A DNA stretch of 64,000 nt from Seiridium cupressi (taxonomy: Eukaryota; Ascomycota; Sordariomycetes; Amphisphaeriales; Sporocadaceae). The stretch spans positions 124,001-188,000 of the forward strand of contig JARVKI010000044.1 in assembly GCA_036674765.1 (NCBI GenBank), in the 5' to 3' direction. The notes under the pieces were generated by a model. That model saw nothing but the letters and a program-made list of their open reading frames with translations. It had not been told where the DNA came from and ran no database searches. The translations under genes were made by a program, and so were the position numbers. Shown piece after piece: positions 31,070 through 43,300 of the stretch; position 1 is the stretch's first letter, and each line of letters opens with the position of its first letter.

Positions 31070-32230
31070 TCAGTCATTCCGCCTCCGACCGTTCGGTCTT
31101 GTTCGTGTGGAATCTGGGAGTGGCTTTTGTATGCGTCCGATTTCCGGACTTGTTCTCCTGACAGACCTCGTAGGACTGCCATCTCTCCGACCTTTTCGTG
31201 ACGATCGAGCGTACTCGTGTAATACTTGCGTATAGAGGGGCGAGGATGTGGTGTGTGATGGCTTCAGAGATTCCGGCAGGCTCGCACTCGAACGCTGCTG
31301 ACCTGGAGGACATGAACTCAGGCGAACCTCGTTTCGCGGCGTGGGGGTGCTTGACTCCGCCAACTCCTCCGCTGAACCTTCACACTCTGCAGGTGTGATG
31401 GATTCAAGGTGACTACGGCGACAATGCGATTCATCAGCGATATCGGATACCGAGGAGAAGGGTGTATCCATCTCGTCGTCTTGGGAAGTCTCATCTTCAT
31501 CGCACTGGGATAGCATTCCCGAATGAACCATGGCATCCGACTCGTCCTCGGAGAAGGATAGAGTCCGCGCAGGTGTCAATGACCCAAGTGCTTGCTCGTT
31601 GTGCTCGTTGTCGATAGGGGACACGGCAGATGAATCAGAACACATGGTCATTGACCGAGGCGACGGAGGAAGGTGGCTAGAGGGTATCGAGGTATGAATG
31701 GTGAGAGGTTCGTGGGTCAAGAATTCATGGTCGTCGTCATCAAAGAAGGGCTTGCTCGAGTGCGTGGATGTGGTATCGACAGAGTCGGCGATGGAGTCCG
31801 ATATTGAGGATGCAGTCGTCGAAGAAGCTTGAGTATCGTCGTCGCGAACGTGATGCCAGGGGTGGTCCTCCGGGAGGTACGAGGCAAAGTACCTCACGAG
31901 CGAGTCCAGCGACCTCGTCCGGAAGAGTTGAACGGCAAGGTGCCACTGTTCGGTACCGATGAGCTTGGGGTTGCCGACGATCTCGAACGAGGCCGACTCC
32001 AGGGTCTCGTTGAGCTCGCGTAGTCGCTGCTCCTTGCGGTCGGCGAGCAAACGGTGGAACTCATCTTCAGTACTTGCCGTTTGGGAAACCTCCCAGACGT
32101 CGTGGTGGAAGGCGACAGGGTCTTGTATTGTGGAAGGGAAAGTGTTGTACTGATCGTGGAGAGTGGTGAAAAGGTCCTCCCTCTTCATACCAAACTTCCA
32201 GGCGGGCCATGAGCAGCCCCGTTCGTCCAT
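31070..32230 (-). CDS. Hypothetical Ser/Asp-rich fungal protein
   Basis: 386 aa, one exon, start 32230. Residues 1-125 are the likely folded part (SWPAWKFGMKREDLFTTLHD, FHRLLADRKEQRLRELNETL, GTEQWHLAVQLFRTRSLDSL). Beyond this it is disordered, with long Ser/Thr/Asp tracts, potential phosphorylation sites, and a basic Arg-rich C-terminus (SSRKGRRDGSPTRSVRR). I recognise no domain. It is divergently placed to the kinase gene over about 1.8 kb. Confidence 0.65.
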   Translation of the reverse strand: MDERGCSWPAWKFGMKREDLFTTLHDQYNTFPSTIQDPVAFHHDVWEVSQTASTEDEFHRLLADRKEQRLRELNETLESASFEIVGNPKLIGTEQWHLAVQLFRTRSLDSLVRYFASYLPEDHPWHHVRDDDTQASSTTASSISDSIADSVDTTSTHSSKPFFDDDDHEFLTHEPLTIHTSIPSSHLPPSPRSMTMCSDSSAVSPIDNEHNEQALGSLTPARTLSFSEDESDAMVHSGMLSQCDEDETSQDDEMDTPFSSVSDIADESHCRRSHLESITPAECEGSAEELAESSTPTPRNEVRLSSCPPGQQRSSASLPESLKPSHTTSSPLYTQVLHEYARSSRKGRRDGSPTRSVRRTSPEIGRIQKPLPDSTRTRPNGRRRND

Positions 32231-33995
32231 GTCATGCGTCTATAAGTGTCTATGGGTATCTTAAAGGGAACCAAATGCGCCAAAACCGGAGATATGGAGA
32301 AAACAGAAATCGGGGTATCGGTAAAGGCGTGTCGTGTTCGGTGTGTTGGGTGCTGTGAGTGCTGTAAGTGCTCAGATCGTTCAGGTGCTGCCTTTAGGCC
32401 TCATAGGGGTGCAAATTGACGTTGGTCGCCTAAATACACGCTATGAGCAGCATTTCGGTGATAATTTGCTCAAGAATACGGTGGAATTGTTGGGGTTGAA
32501 CGGTTGTGATGCAAACGAAGCCTTTGCGATTGAGACTTTGAGACTGGGAACAACACGACGCTTCCCTGGGTTGAGGGAGTCCGGTAAAATGACAGGTGGG
32601 AGGCGAGCCATTACCACACATCGAGTCGTTGTTGCCTCAGGCACTAAGACATCCGCATCAGGCAGGATTTAGTGTCAGACATCGGGCACAAGATCAGCTG
32701 CGCCTGCCTCTAGCCACTGCATGGAGCCAATCAAGGGCGCCAAAGTGGAACCCGGCGTCCAATCATTGGTGCCGCATGATGAGAAACTCCCCGAAATCCT
32801 TGCAAAGCCTATCGCTCATTCGCAACTGCCTTCACACCATCTCCTCCTCTTTCAAAACTGTGGCCCCCGCTGCTCACTGCTCATTGCAACAGGGACTGTG
32901 GGCTGTTCCTGTGTTCTCGTGTTGTCAGTCATTATCTTGTCTGGTCTCGTCTTTCATGGTCACGTGGACTTCCTGCGAATGATGCCGTCCTGTCACCACA
33001 ACCCCCCGAATACCGCGAGTGCCATCACGCAAGGCTTCTTCAAAGGCGGCGGTGGTCATTGCTTACCGAAAGTGTAAGTGTAGGTACATGTATTTATGAT
33101 AAATCGCACCGACCAACACATATCAACTCCGTCTGATATGACAGCCTGACTTGCCTCGACAAGTCATGTGCAACAGCCGCCCTGCCACTGTCAAGTGGTC
33201 GACGCAGGAGTCTGCGCATTTCCGAGCACTCGCTCATTCTCACTTACTCCCACACATTTGCGGGACCTTTTATCCAACAAAGCAAAACCCATGGAATTAC
33301 TCGCCATAAATTAGCTATTCTGCATTACTTCGCATGCCTTGCTTGAAGCTTCCGTAACACATATCACACATCATCTCATGTCATTTATATCCATCCTGTA
33401 AGTTCACAATTGGTGGCATCTGGAGGTGCACTGCACTCGCCGACTCATGCGAGTGCCCGCTTGCCTTTGAACTGCCCCTAGACTGGTGTGGCTCATCGAA
33501 TCCTTGGGGGCGAGCCGTGTGGTGTCAACATATATACTGTACGGCGGCGTGGACGCATGCGCAAGCAGCACAGTCCGAATACAATACAAGGTAGTCCACC
33601 CGCTTATTTGATGGAAGCGAGCTTGTCAGCGCTCGCAGTACTTCTTAAACTCGCTGTGCTCCAAGCCAAACCCTAGCAGGCAGCCGACTCCAGCACATCG
33701 GGAGACGGGATCAGCCGCACTCGACTTCTGACCGATTCTATGACTCTCATTCCGAGGCCTATCTGAGAACAACAGGCCTCAAGGACAGTTCATCTGACTA
33801 TTGGACAATCGTATCGAAATTTGAACACGGGAGCGGCCCGTTAAAGTTTAGAATCCCCACATCTGCTTTGCATTACCTTCCTCTCATTCCACATATCTCT
33901 CTGTTGCCTATACTAGCAGCACATTTCTTCTTGTGTCTGTCACATATGCCACCAACATAACCTGGTTTCCTTGCATTGCATTGCTGCCTCCTGTC
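32231..33995. promoter_or_regulatory. 1.8-kb divergent intergenic region
   Basis: Lies head-to-head between the Ser-rich hypothetical gene (-) and the protein kinase gene (+). Plus-strand frames at 32596-32982 and 32721-33077 have no motifs and Cys/Ser-rich random composition, so I do not call them. Long for this window, so it may contain long 5' leaders. Confidence 0.4.
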
Positions 33996-36015
33996 ATGGG
34001 CGAGGAATATCCCTCCGAGGAGCGCACGGAGCCCTTCTCCGAGTCGGAGATTCATTTGCGCCTGCAGAGAAGCGTTCAAGTCGACGAGAGTTTTGAGAGT
34101 GTCGAAGATGACACGGTACCGCTGGATGATTTGATCATCGACGACAAACACCACAAACAGGGCATTCGGATATTGGTCAGGCCCCTGACACGCAGCCGTT
34201 CTGTCAGTCCAGGCAGTGACAATTGCGAATGGCTGGCTCTGCGCGCCGAGGTAGCTGATGCACAGCAGCCAAAGTCCAGGGTCCTGGCTGTGACTCAGAC
34301 TTCCAAAGACATCAACTTTTCACTAAGGATACCGGGCGAGACTGGCGTAGACGAAACCAGGCCACCGATCTGGTGTGAGCTATATTATGATCCCGCCAGT
34401 GATAATCAGATACTCCTCAACAGATCAGACGTCCCTATTGCCTTGACCAGATTGTCATCATCCTCTTCGCCAGAGACTGATGACGCAACCTATGGCCAAG
34501 AGGTTGTGCCTGGAACCACGATGGAGCTCTCGCCGGGCTCTTGGAGGATCAGTCTGTACGGAACAGACATTTTGGATTTCAGGATCCTAGCGAAACGCCC
34601 TGCGGCACTCTGGCTACCGCGTGAGGAATCTGAGCTATCTTCCATGGTCAGCAGCAATGCGGTAGTCAATTCCTCCGGCAAGAGGTCATTCTCATCGGAT
34701 GTGGTTGAGGGAGACGATTCCAGCACCGGAAAGCGGCTTCGCACGGAGGAATCACTCATCAAGGAGAACGACGATGACGATGGAGTCATCATGTTTTATC
34801 CTCGCGCAACGGCAGACCCGCTTGTCTTCCCGCTTCCGCATTCTAGCAAGTCGAAGGAAGTGGCCCTGCCCAGCGGACAGGCACTCCTGCAGGTACAGAA
34901 GGATGGGACCGTCGCTATTCCAGGTGGTTTCGAACTTGACCAGTACCAATTGACGAAACGGGATCAGATTGCAACCACTGCTGCGTCTTCCGTCTTCACG
35001 GCAGAACATTCCCATGTTTCAGACGGAGTCATAACTGTCAAAGTCCTGAAAACGCGAGGCAACAACCCAAATGCCAAACCACAGGACAACCATAGGAATG
35101 TCATCCGGCAAGCTGATATTTGGCTGCGCGAATACAGAAGCCAAGAAGACCTGAAACATGAATCAATCGTGCGACTGTATGGTGGCGACGCGCGATATTT
35201 GTCGTTATATATGGAACACATCGACGGCAAGGATTTGGCTGCTCGAGGAGTATGGCGGCACTCGGGAAGTGACGAGTTTATTGGTGACAGGAATGATGCA
35301 ATCCGGATCATGAAGGATATCGCCGGCGCTCTAAACTACGTGCATCAACGGAGACGGGTTCATAATGACATCAAGCCTGCGAACATCTTATGTAAGTGCA
35401 AGATGTTCCCCCACATCTCCTTGTTCTTTTGCATCCTTTCAGAACTTTTAGTGAAACTCCACACGTTGAAGGAGTTTCACGATAATTCCCATGATCAGTT
35501 CTTATTTGCGTACCACATTCAAGGGGCTAACCACTTTTCTATGGCTAGACTCTCGGGATCGTGGTGCAGTACTATGCGACTTTGGCTTATCGACCCGTAC
35601 TGTTGACCCAGCGACAAACGGTGGAACACCGTATTACGTGCCTCCCGAGTTTATAGGACAAAAGCTTCGTGGCACACCATCCGACGTCTGGGCGCTCGGT
35701 GTGACCATGCTCTACGTGCTCAGGAAAATCACCTTCCCAGACGCGCGTGGCCGTCAAGGGCATGAGAGACAACTATACTGGATGATTGCCGACATCAACC
35801 GAAGGTCTCATCATCACCATCACTCGAACAGCAAACCACCATCCGCAGTGCTGCAGATGCAACAGTGGCTGAGCGAAGTCAACGACGCAAAAGTCAATCT
35901 AAATCCGCGGGACAAGCTTCATGTGCTAGTGTCACAGATGCTGACACTGAGTCCAAATCAGCGTATCACCATGGCAAAGGTGATGAATGCTCTTCAAGGG
36001 AACCTGACCGAATAA
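33996..36015 (+). CDS. Serine/threonine protein kinase with fungal N-terminal region
   Basis: Exons 33996-35391 and 35549-36015, intron 157 bp, 620 aa. Start is the ATG at 33996 (MGEEYPSEERTEPF). The kinase domain begins about residue 310: ITVKVLKT supplies the ATP-binding Lys, HNDIKPANIL the catalytic loop, CDFGLS the DFG motif (restored by splicing) and GGTPYYVPPEF the activation-loop end, followed by SDVWALGVTMLYVL. The glycine-rich loop is degenerate. Residues about 50-205 form a beta-rich region (WCELYYDPASDNQILLNRSD, PGSWRI, LDFRIL) that looks FHA-like in layout and recurs in fungal kinases of unknown pathway; residues 210-270 are Ser/Asp-rich with an NLS-like GKRLRTEE. Probably active; substrate unknown. 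Confidence 0.85.
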
Positions 36016-36592
36016 ACGACGCCGGTACTGCCAGAAACATTTCGCGATTGTCGATAATATCAATCTCCCAGAGGACTGAATGGTTCTCTACTTGCATATT
36101 AATCCCAAATTATTAGTTATTCACTCGAAACATACCATTTTCCAAACGACGAAAGGTTTTCCGACATTTTTTTTCGAAGGGCCCATTGCCGTCAGTCTAT
36201 CGCATTTTATGATCGACAATCTGCGTCTATCCAAACTCAAAGCATTGAACATTAGAGAGCATAGTGGGAATTACATATATTGTGTTTATGAACATCTACG
36301 AGCGCGGTCGGTTGCTGGAGCTGATTAGGAGGAAAGTATTGGGACTATTACACGGCCTGGAATTTGCTCTGATGACGCGATATACGAAGAAGGGCCAGCA
36401 TCGAATAAGTGTGGTATTGCATGATTTGTTCTGTATTCATTTTACTCATCGGCATGTGGTCGACATGTTGTGGCCCGGTCTATTATATGCGAATGATACC
36501 CATTTATTTCCAATCCATTCGTCATTCGTCGTTCGCTATTCCACTAGCTCATATGTTGGTGATCTTCTGACGTACAGCTCACTTCACGTGCT
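36016..36592. other. Convergent 3' intergenic region
   Basis: 577 bp between two converging genes; expected to hold both 3' UTRs and poly-A signals. Nothing else seen. Confidence 0.5.
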
Positions 36593-37326
36593 CTACAGGC
36601 CCATACCCAAGGCAAATATCACCGAAATGCCAGCAAATCCAGTCACGGCAACTAGGTCGGCGTAGATGCCCGATGCAGCACTGGTACCGCTACTACTGTT
36701 TGAGCCAGAGCCAGAGGTCGTGTTCGTAGTGTTGGAGGTGGTAGTCGAAGAAGACTGGCCGATGACGACGGCGGACTGCGTCGTGTTTACACAGACGTCA
36801 CTTCCGGGAGCGGCCGCATTGGCGACGAGAGTGATATCGGCACAGTTGTACAAGGCGGAACCAGATTTGCCCGAGGTGACGACCTGGATACTCGCGTTGG
36901 TGCCGTCAGCAATGCCCACGGGGAGGCTCAGGCTGGGCAGGCAGAAGGTGCCGTTGCCGGTGACGTTGAAAAACTCGGGCGTGAGCGAGATGTTGAAGTT
37001 GGTCACGTTCTCGCCCAGGCCCAGGTTGATGAAGACGTAGGTCCAGGCGTGGTGGAGTTCCAGAGACACGGCGCCGCCGTTGAGAGGCCACTCCGTGCGG
37101 TTGCCAATTCCGGCAGGGACATTGGCACCTGTGAAGACGGGGAGTATTAGTTTGCTAGGAGTAAGTGTTGGAAAGGTGACGAGAAGAGATACGCACAAGG
37201 ATACTCATATTGCGAGTAAGGGCCATCCTCATCCGTCAGAGTATCGGCGCGCCACTCGGGAAACTCAATGCCAAAGTGAGCAGTGGCCAGCTGAGCAGCG
37301 GCGAGGAGTGCAAGTGAGAGGCGCAT
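36593..37326 (-). CDS. BIM1-like (X325) secreted GPI-anchored protein, copper acquisition factor family
   Basis: 221 aa; exons 37197-37326 and 36593-37128, 68-bp intron. A signal peptide (MRLSLALLAAAQLATA) is predicted to be cut just before HFGIEFPEWRADTL, leaving the N-terminal His that, in this LPMO-related family, binds copper in a histidine-brace-like site. The mature domain contains YPCANVPAGIGNRTEWPLNG, HHAWTYVFINLGLG and conserved Cys residues, then a Ser/Thr/Asn-rich stalk and a hydrophobic tail (AVTGFAGISVIFALGMGL) for GPI addition. Several NxT/S sites suggest N-glycosylation. From family knowledge: copper uptake or cell-surface function, not polysaccharide cleavage. Confidence 0.88.
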
Positions 37327-38668
37327 GGCTGCTTCGTGAGGAGGAAATGTTAGATCCGAAGTGATTTCAAGGAGACTGCAGTAAGTGTTTCCCGAGGTGA
37401 AGTAGATCACGTCGCGACTGAGACCAAGACAAGGAGCTCGAACTAATTAGATAGCTTTCCGCAGCTGCCATAGCTTCCATATTATAGAAAAAATATTGTG
37501 TCCTGTCTCCCACCTTCATCTCACAAATCTGTTGGTTCCAGGGTCCAGAACCAGGCCCTCGGTGCCAAGTTAGTGACTACTGCACGCCCGTATGACGGTA
37601 CAACCCTACAAACAATAAGACCCGTCCAAAAGGGTCAGTTGATTTGAGCAAGTTTATTCTCCTCGGGCTAGTTGGACGAACCGCAGAGCTTGCTGCAGGT
37701 AGCCTTGAGCCCCGTACCTTGAGAAACACAGGGAACGCCAAAATAAACCAACAAGTTGATCTATGGTCCGCGGCCTTGGCCCTGCACAACCGGGTCAAAA
37801 CGTCAAAACAAGCTTATTTATAGCCAATCAGCATAACCAAGCCTCGGTGGAGACTGCAGGTGCGCCCATTGCAGAGAAACTAAAGAAGGTTAGTTGCACC
37901 GCGGGCGCTGGAATTACTTGCTCAAACGCTCTCATGGCAGGGATTCATCCGATCACCTCGAATAAACAGCTGAGATGCGTGTGTCCTTGTTGCCCCTGAA
38001 TACTTGGTGGAAATTCTGGTGAAGAATCGACGTTTTGGTCGAGCATGTTTCCGTTCGTTCTGTCTGACTTACATGAGCTTGTCCAGGGCTCAATCCGAGT
38101 CGACGGGTTGGTAGTATAAGTCGGGCGACACACCCACTGGCATCAGCATCCCAACGCTGTAAACACAACATAGCGAAGAAAAGAAAGGTGCACAGTTCGT
38201 TTTACATTTCTTATAAATAACAAGTCACGGTCTACCATCTCTCTCGCCGGCGGAACACGAGAGAGGAAAAAAGCCCTGTATCCACTGACGTGCGTAGGAT
38301 TCAACAAGTCGAACATGATGGAACCCCGCAGCCCACGACGCCAAGCTCTCAAGTGCGCATTTTGTACGACGGCGAGCTGTGTAAGAGGCACGCAAACTTT
38401 GGTGTAAAACCCGGAAGGTGTTACTGAGTGATTGGACCATTCAAATGCAGAAATTTAGGATCGAGGCAGTTCGGGATCGGGAAATGGTCGATTTCCTGTG
38501 CGATGTTGAGGCCAAACTGGCGCGACTGATGAGCAGGTGCCTGAGCCCCTCATTTCAACACCCCAGTTCGTGGGCTTAGCCTGATCGCAATTGTCGAGGC
38601 ACCAGCCCAGACCAGCCTTTGTAAAGAACTTTTGGCACAAGAATTGACTTATCTTGCAAGAAAACACA
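37327..38668. other. Intergenic, divergent promoter region
   Basis: 1.34 kb between the start of the BIM1-like gene (-) and the class II aldolase gene (+). Short frames without motifs. No RNA gene recognised. Confidence 0.45.
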
Positions 38669-39545
38669 ATGGCAGGGAAGGCATCGCCAAGTCCAGAAGT
38701 CGAGGACCTCCAAAACGTAGCGCTGAAGAACGTACACCGTAATCTTATCTCGGGCTCGCATATCCTCCACTATCACAATGTGGTCGACGCGTATGGCCAC
38801 CTGTCATGCCGTCATCCTTCCAACCCCGACATATTCATCATGTCCCGGGAGGCGGCCCCGGGAACTATCTCATCTCCGGGCGACCTGATTGAATACTTTG
38901 TCGCAAACGCCGAGCCCGTGAACGCCAACCCCGCCAAGGGGTTCGCAGAGCGACATATTCACAGCGAGATATACAAGCAGTTTCCAGCCACCCAGGCCGT
39001 CATACACTCACACGCGGACTCTGTGATTCCATACACGATCAATGGTGTCCCACTGTGAGTCGCTCAGTTGTTTTCATGCTACGTTTCCAGATAGACTGAC
39101 ATTTTCAAGGCGGCCCTGCTTCCACATGGCCGGATTCCTCGGGCACTGGGTGAACGTGTTTGATATTTCATCTGCATACCAGGCCACAGACAAGAAGGAC
39201 ATGCTAGTACGAAATGAGCATTTGGGCTCCGCTCTGGCCCGATGCTTCGAATACGACCAAGCGGTGGTCTTGATGAGGGGCCACGGCTTCACTGCTGTGG
39301 CCGAGAACATCGAGGAGTGCGTCCTGCGAGCCATCTACACATCACGCAACGCTGCCATCCAGACCGCAGCTCTGACTTCTCAGGCTGCCTACGGAAGTCG
39401 GGATGGACCACTTCAGCCGATCAAATACCTGAACCCCGAGGAGGCTGAGGCTGCAAAGGAGATGACGAAATGGTCAGCGCAGCGCCCTTGGAAATTGTGG
39501 TTGCGAGAGGTCGAAGCGTCGAATCTCTATGCAAATACTGCCTGA
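38669..39545 (+). CDS. Class II aldolase/adducin-family protein
   Basis: 273 aa; exons 38669-39054 and 39110-39545, 55-bp intron. The frame opens with a TTG at 38654, but the first ATG is 38669 (MAGKASPSPEVEDL). Family landmarks: HILHYHNVVDAYGHLSCRHP, RHIHSEIYKQFP, the Zn ligands in VIHSHADSV, and VLMRGHGFTAVAENIEE. Enzymes of this family are zinc-dependent aldolases, epimerases or decarboxylating dehydratases acting on sugar phosphates or hydroxy acids. The fungal group is not characterised well. No targeting signal, so cytosolic. Confidence 0.9.
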
Positions 39546-40353
39546 GAAGCCTCGCGGCGGAGTCTGTGGATATTCCTACATTAACCACACTTCGAGGTGA
39601 CGAGCCCCGTGTACATGAATCTAGGCTGGATACCCAGATTCTGATAGTCAACTGACCAAAGATATACCGAGAATATTCTCGTCCTTTGCTTTGTGTTTGA
39701 CTGTATTGCTATGTCAAAGCACCAGCTTTTTAGAATTCCAATTTATGTACCTGTTGGAAAAGCCACTCCACTCAGCTCTTGAACAAACAGGATTCAAATC
39801 CGGTAATGTATACAATTCTCTCACAAGTTTAAACGACCCCGAAAGCATTCCAACGCCAGCTATAACGCGTCAATCGCTAGCCAACCTTTCTCACATGGCA
39901 ACAAGATATAGTATTCTATATATAAGGCTGGCGAATGTAGATAGAGCCTTCTGTTCTCATAAACTTTAGGTTATTTCTTTTCTTTCTCAATCTATGGTGG
40001 AAGTGAACTGCCAAAACGAGCCGTCGGGCTGCTCAGCTACGGAACCTGTACTAATAAGTCCGGACGTGGAGCATATCAGCGCGGTCGAGCCCGCTCCGGT
40101 GGTCACGAAAGTCTTACACACCAAGTACCTGAAACGAGAGAGGAACCACCAGTTGCATCGATAAAGTTTGACCTATCATGAATCTAGACTCCTCGTCCGC
40201 TCAATAGATGTACTAAAAAAACAAAAGGATATTGCCATACATAAAATCCAGAGCGCCTCGATGTATCCTCTGCTAACCATAATGCACGAAAGGGAAACCT
40301 TACTCCTAGAACCCCACCCATTTTGACCAGTTTATTGTCACTTTTCATAACCT
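39546..40353. other. Convergent 3' intergenic region
   Basis: 800 bp between converging aldolase (+) and FAS alpha (-) genes. Nothing recognised. Confidence 0.5.
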
Positions 40354-43300
40354 CTACGATCTGTTGAGCAAAGTCTCCTCCAGTTTGCTATCCTCATATA
40401 CACTCTTGTCCTTCAGCTGAACTAGCTTGCCACCGTAGATGCCCTCCTGCAGGACACGAGTAGACTGCGTCTGTCTTGCGGCAACCTTGGCCTTGTATTC
40501 GTCGTACTCCTTCTCAGTGATGGTCGCGAACAGGTATTTAGCATTGACACCAATGACCTGGGCACCTTTCTGGCCAAATCCAAAGGACGTGACACTGAAC
40601 GCCTTGATGCCTGTCGGCATGTTGTAGGTCTGCGAGGGGAAGAAGAGCAGATCGCGGTCCTGCAGTTCGCTGTCGATGTTGTCGGCGTTGCGATTTCCAG
40701 GTACGAGACCAGTGTTCAGCATCTGGAGACAACCGTTAACGGCAAATGCACCTGCGATCGAATGTTAGCGCCTCTATCAAACCAAATGTGATCAGCGTAT
40801 GGGGCTTACCAGCGGCACCCTTGCCGTGTCCAAGCAGACTCTTCTGCAGTACACAGGGCAGGACATTGCCCTGCGTTCTACCGAGGAAGGAGAGCTGACT
40901 TTGAATGACAGCTGTCTCGTTGGTATCGTTCTTCTTGGTGCTCGTGCCATGGAGACTGGCGACACTGAGATCATCGATCGTCAAGCCCCAGACAGCGAGG
41001 GCGCCACGAAGGGGTGAGATGGAATCGTCATGCTTCCAGAACTCATTGCCATACGTGTTCTGGGCCTCCTTGAAGGCGCGTTGAGCATCAGCCTCGATGC
41101 CCCGACGGCACTGCTCTGCATACTCATCCGAATTCGAGTTGTCTGCGATGACGGTGTCGACGGAGCTGCGACGTGTCCTCATGTTCACGAGACGTTCATT
41201 GAGCCAGACCATCTCCATGCTGCGCTTCTCCTCGATTTGTCGCAGCCGATGACTGAGGTGTCGGCGGCGATGCGCGATGTCGAGCAGAGGGGAGGCGAAC
41301 TTGCCACGCTTCTCGGTCGCGATCGTCAACACACCTTTCCCAGGAGCAGGGACGGAGCGGCCGATCTTGTCAGAAGCAGTATGTGTCAACGCGATGATGC
41401 CACGAATAGGTAAGCCCATATCGAGGGCCAACCGTGCGGTAGTAAGGAGCTGAATACCACAACCCTCGCCCTCGACAAACCCACCACGCGTGGATGTAGT
41501 CGGCCGGGAGGCTTCCTTGGGTGTACGCCCAGCAGCTGCATCCTTCTCGGCATTGATGGTAGCTTGCATATTAGCAAACTCTTGAGCGATGTCCCGCTCG
41601 AGCGCGTCCGTGCCGCCGACAAGTACAGCTTTGGCCTTGCCATTCACAATCAGGTCATAACCAGTGTCAACACTCTCAAGAGCGGTGGCACAAGCGCCGA
41701 CGGGTGTGCGGATTGGACCCGATGAGCCGACGAGCAGCATATTAATCCAAGCGGCGGTGGTGTTGACGAAAGTTTCGGCCAGGATATCCTTTTGGACCTG
41801 ACGATCCAGGAATCGCCGCTTGAACATTTCGTGGAGTGACTTGAGACCACCAAGACTTGCGCCGACAGCGTTGCCGAGGTCGGAGACGTGGATGTGATCG
41901 TAGAGCTCGTACGGGTCAGTGATTCCAGCCGACAGGAACGCTTCGACCGTCGACACTAGGGCATACAAGGTGACAGGGTCCACTTGGCCAACGATGTCCT
42001 CTGGAATACCATATATCCTGGGGTCCCAACCCGTAGGCATCTGGGCACCCAGCGCATTCTTGAAGGTGACCGCCTTGGGGACCATCAACGTTGTACCAGC
42101 CTTGAGAGAAACTGAGAATTGTCCGTCGGCTGTCTCAGTGACAGTTACCTTCTCGCCATGTTCCCGCTTGAAATCTTCGGCAGTCTCAAGAGACACCTCG
42201 AAAGGCTCCAGGTCTTCGGTGATCATTACCTCGTGAAGCAATTGCTCTTTGTCGGGCGAGGTAAGGTCATGTTCCTGCGATTCAATCACACGAATACCCG
42301 TGTGTTCGATGATAAACTCCTCGTACTTGGTTTTCACCTCGGCATCTGTGATGGGGGATTTGGTCTTCGCATCGAGCCAACCACAGTAGTCCTTACCCTG
42401 CAAAGGACCGTTGTGGTACTTTACAAGTCCCATGATCCACGCGAGCTCGAGGCAGCCATCTATGGAGAATGTCCCAGAGCATTCTGCCTCCCAGCGCGTT
42501 CTGGCACTACCACAGGGGCCTAGACGAAAGTCAATATTCTGCTATTGCCTATGTTAGGATATGAATGGGTTGGCTCACCAGCTTCGCCGAAACCGACGGC
42601 AACCACAACTCGCTCCAAGTCTACCATACCCTGGAGATTGGCAGCGAGTGGTAGCAGTTCTTTGAAGTCGGGCAGGTTGGCATGTTCAACTTGGATTCTT
42701 GCCTTCCTCGACAACTTCCTCGGAGCCGGAAGACTTGAAGCATCCTCATCAGACTCAAAAACCTCTTCCCTGGAGATTGCCTTATTGATCTCGCTCTTGG
42801 AGTTGATGTTATCTTGAATCTGGTCGAGGACGGGCTTCAAGTTCATGGAGGCTGAGAGGCCACCTGTGAGGTCAGCCATAAGCGGCTCAAGGTCGCAGAA
42901 AGACGCCACACTAGCATCCATCAGACCAATAATGTGCCAAGCCATCTCGGAGGCTGAGAATGTGCGGATTCCCAGGTCTTCTTCAATTCCCGTGGCAAGG
43001 ACATCATTATTGCTCATCAAACCAGTACCTCGAGTCCATCCGATGACTGTACCGCACAAGGTCAAGTAGTCGTTCCAGTCTTCGGACCACCACTTGTTCA
43101 TCAAAGCCTCCAGTCCGATCTTGGACTCGGCGTACAAGCCGTCCTGCCCAAAGATACCATGATTGGGCGACAATGGGAGCAGGACGTGGGTCGGGTGCGT
43201 CTCGATGCGTCGTTGGGACTTGTTGGATTTGACAGCCCCCAGGAGTCTTACCAAGTTGGTGAGCATGACTCGATGTGCCAATTCAGACTTGTCATCGATG

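Noticed and set aside
32596..33077. Open frames of 118-128 codons in the kinase upstream region
   Set aside because: Random-looking composition, no motif, overlapping in two frames.
40799..42236. Several plus-strand open frames opposite FAS alpha
   Set aside because: Antisense shadows of a strongly conserved coding sequence.
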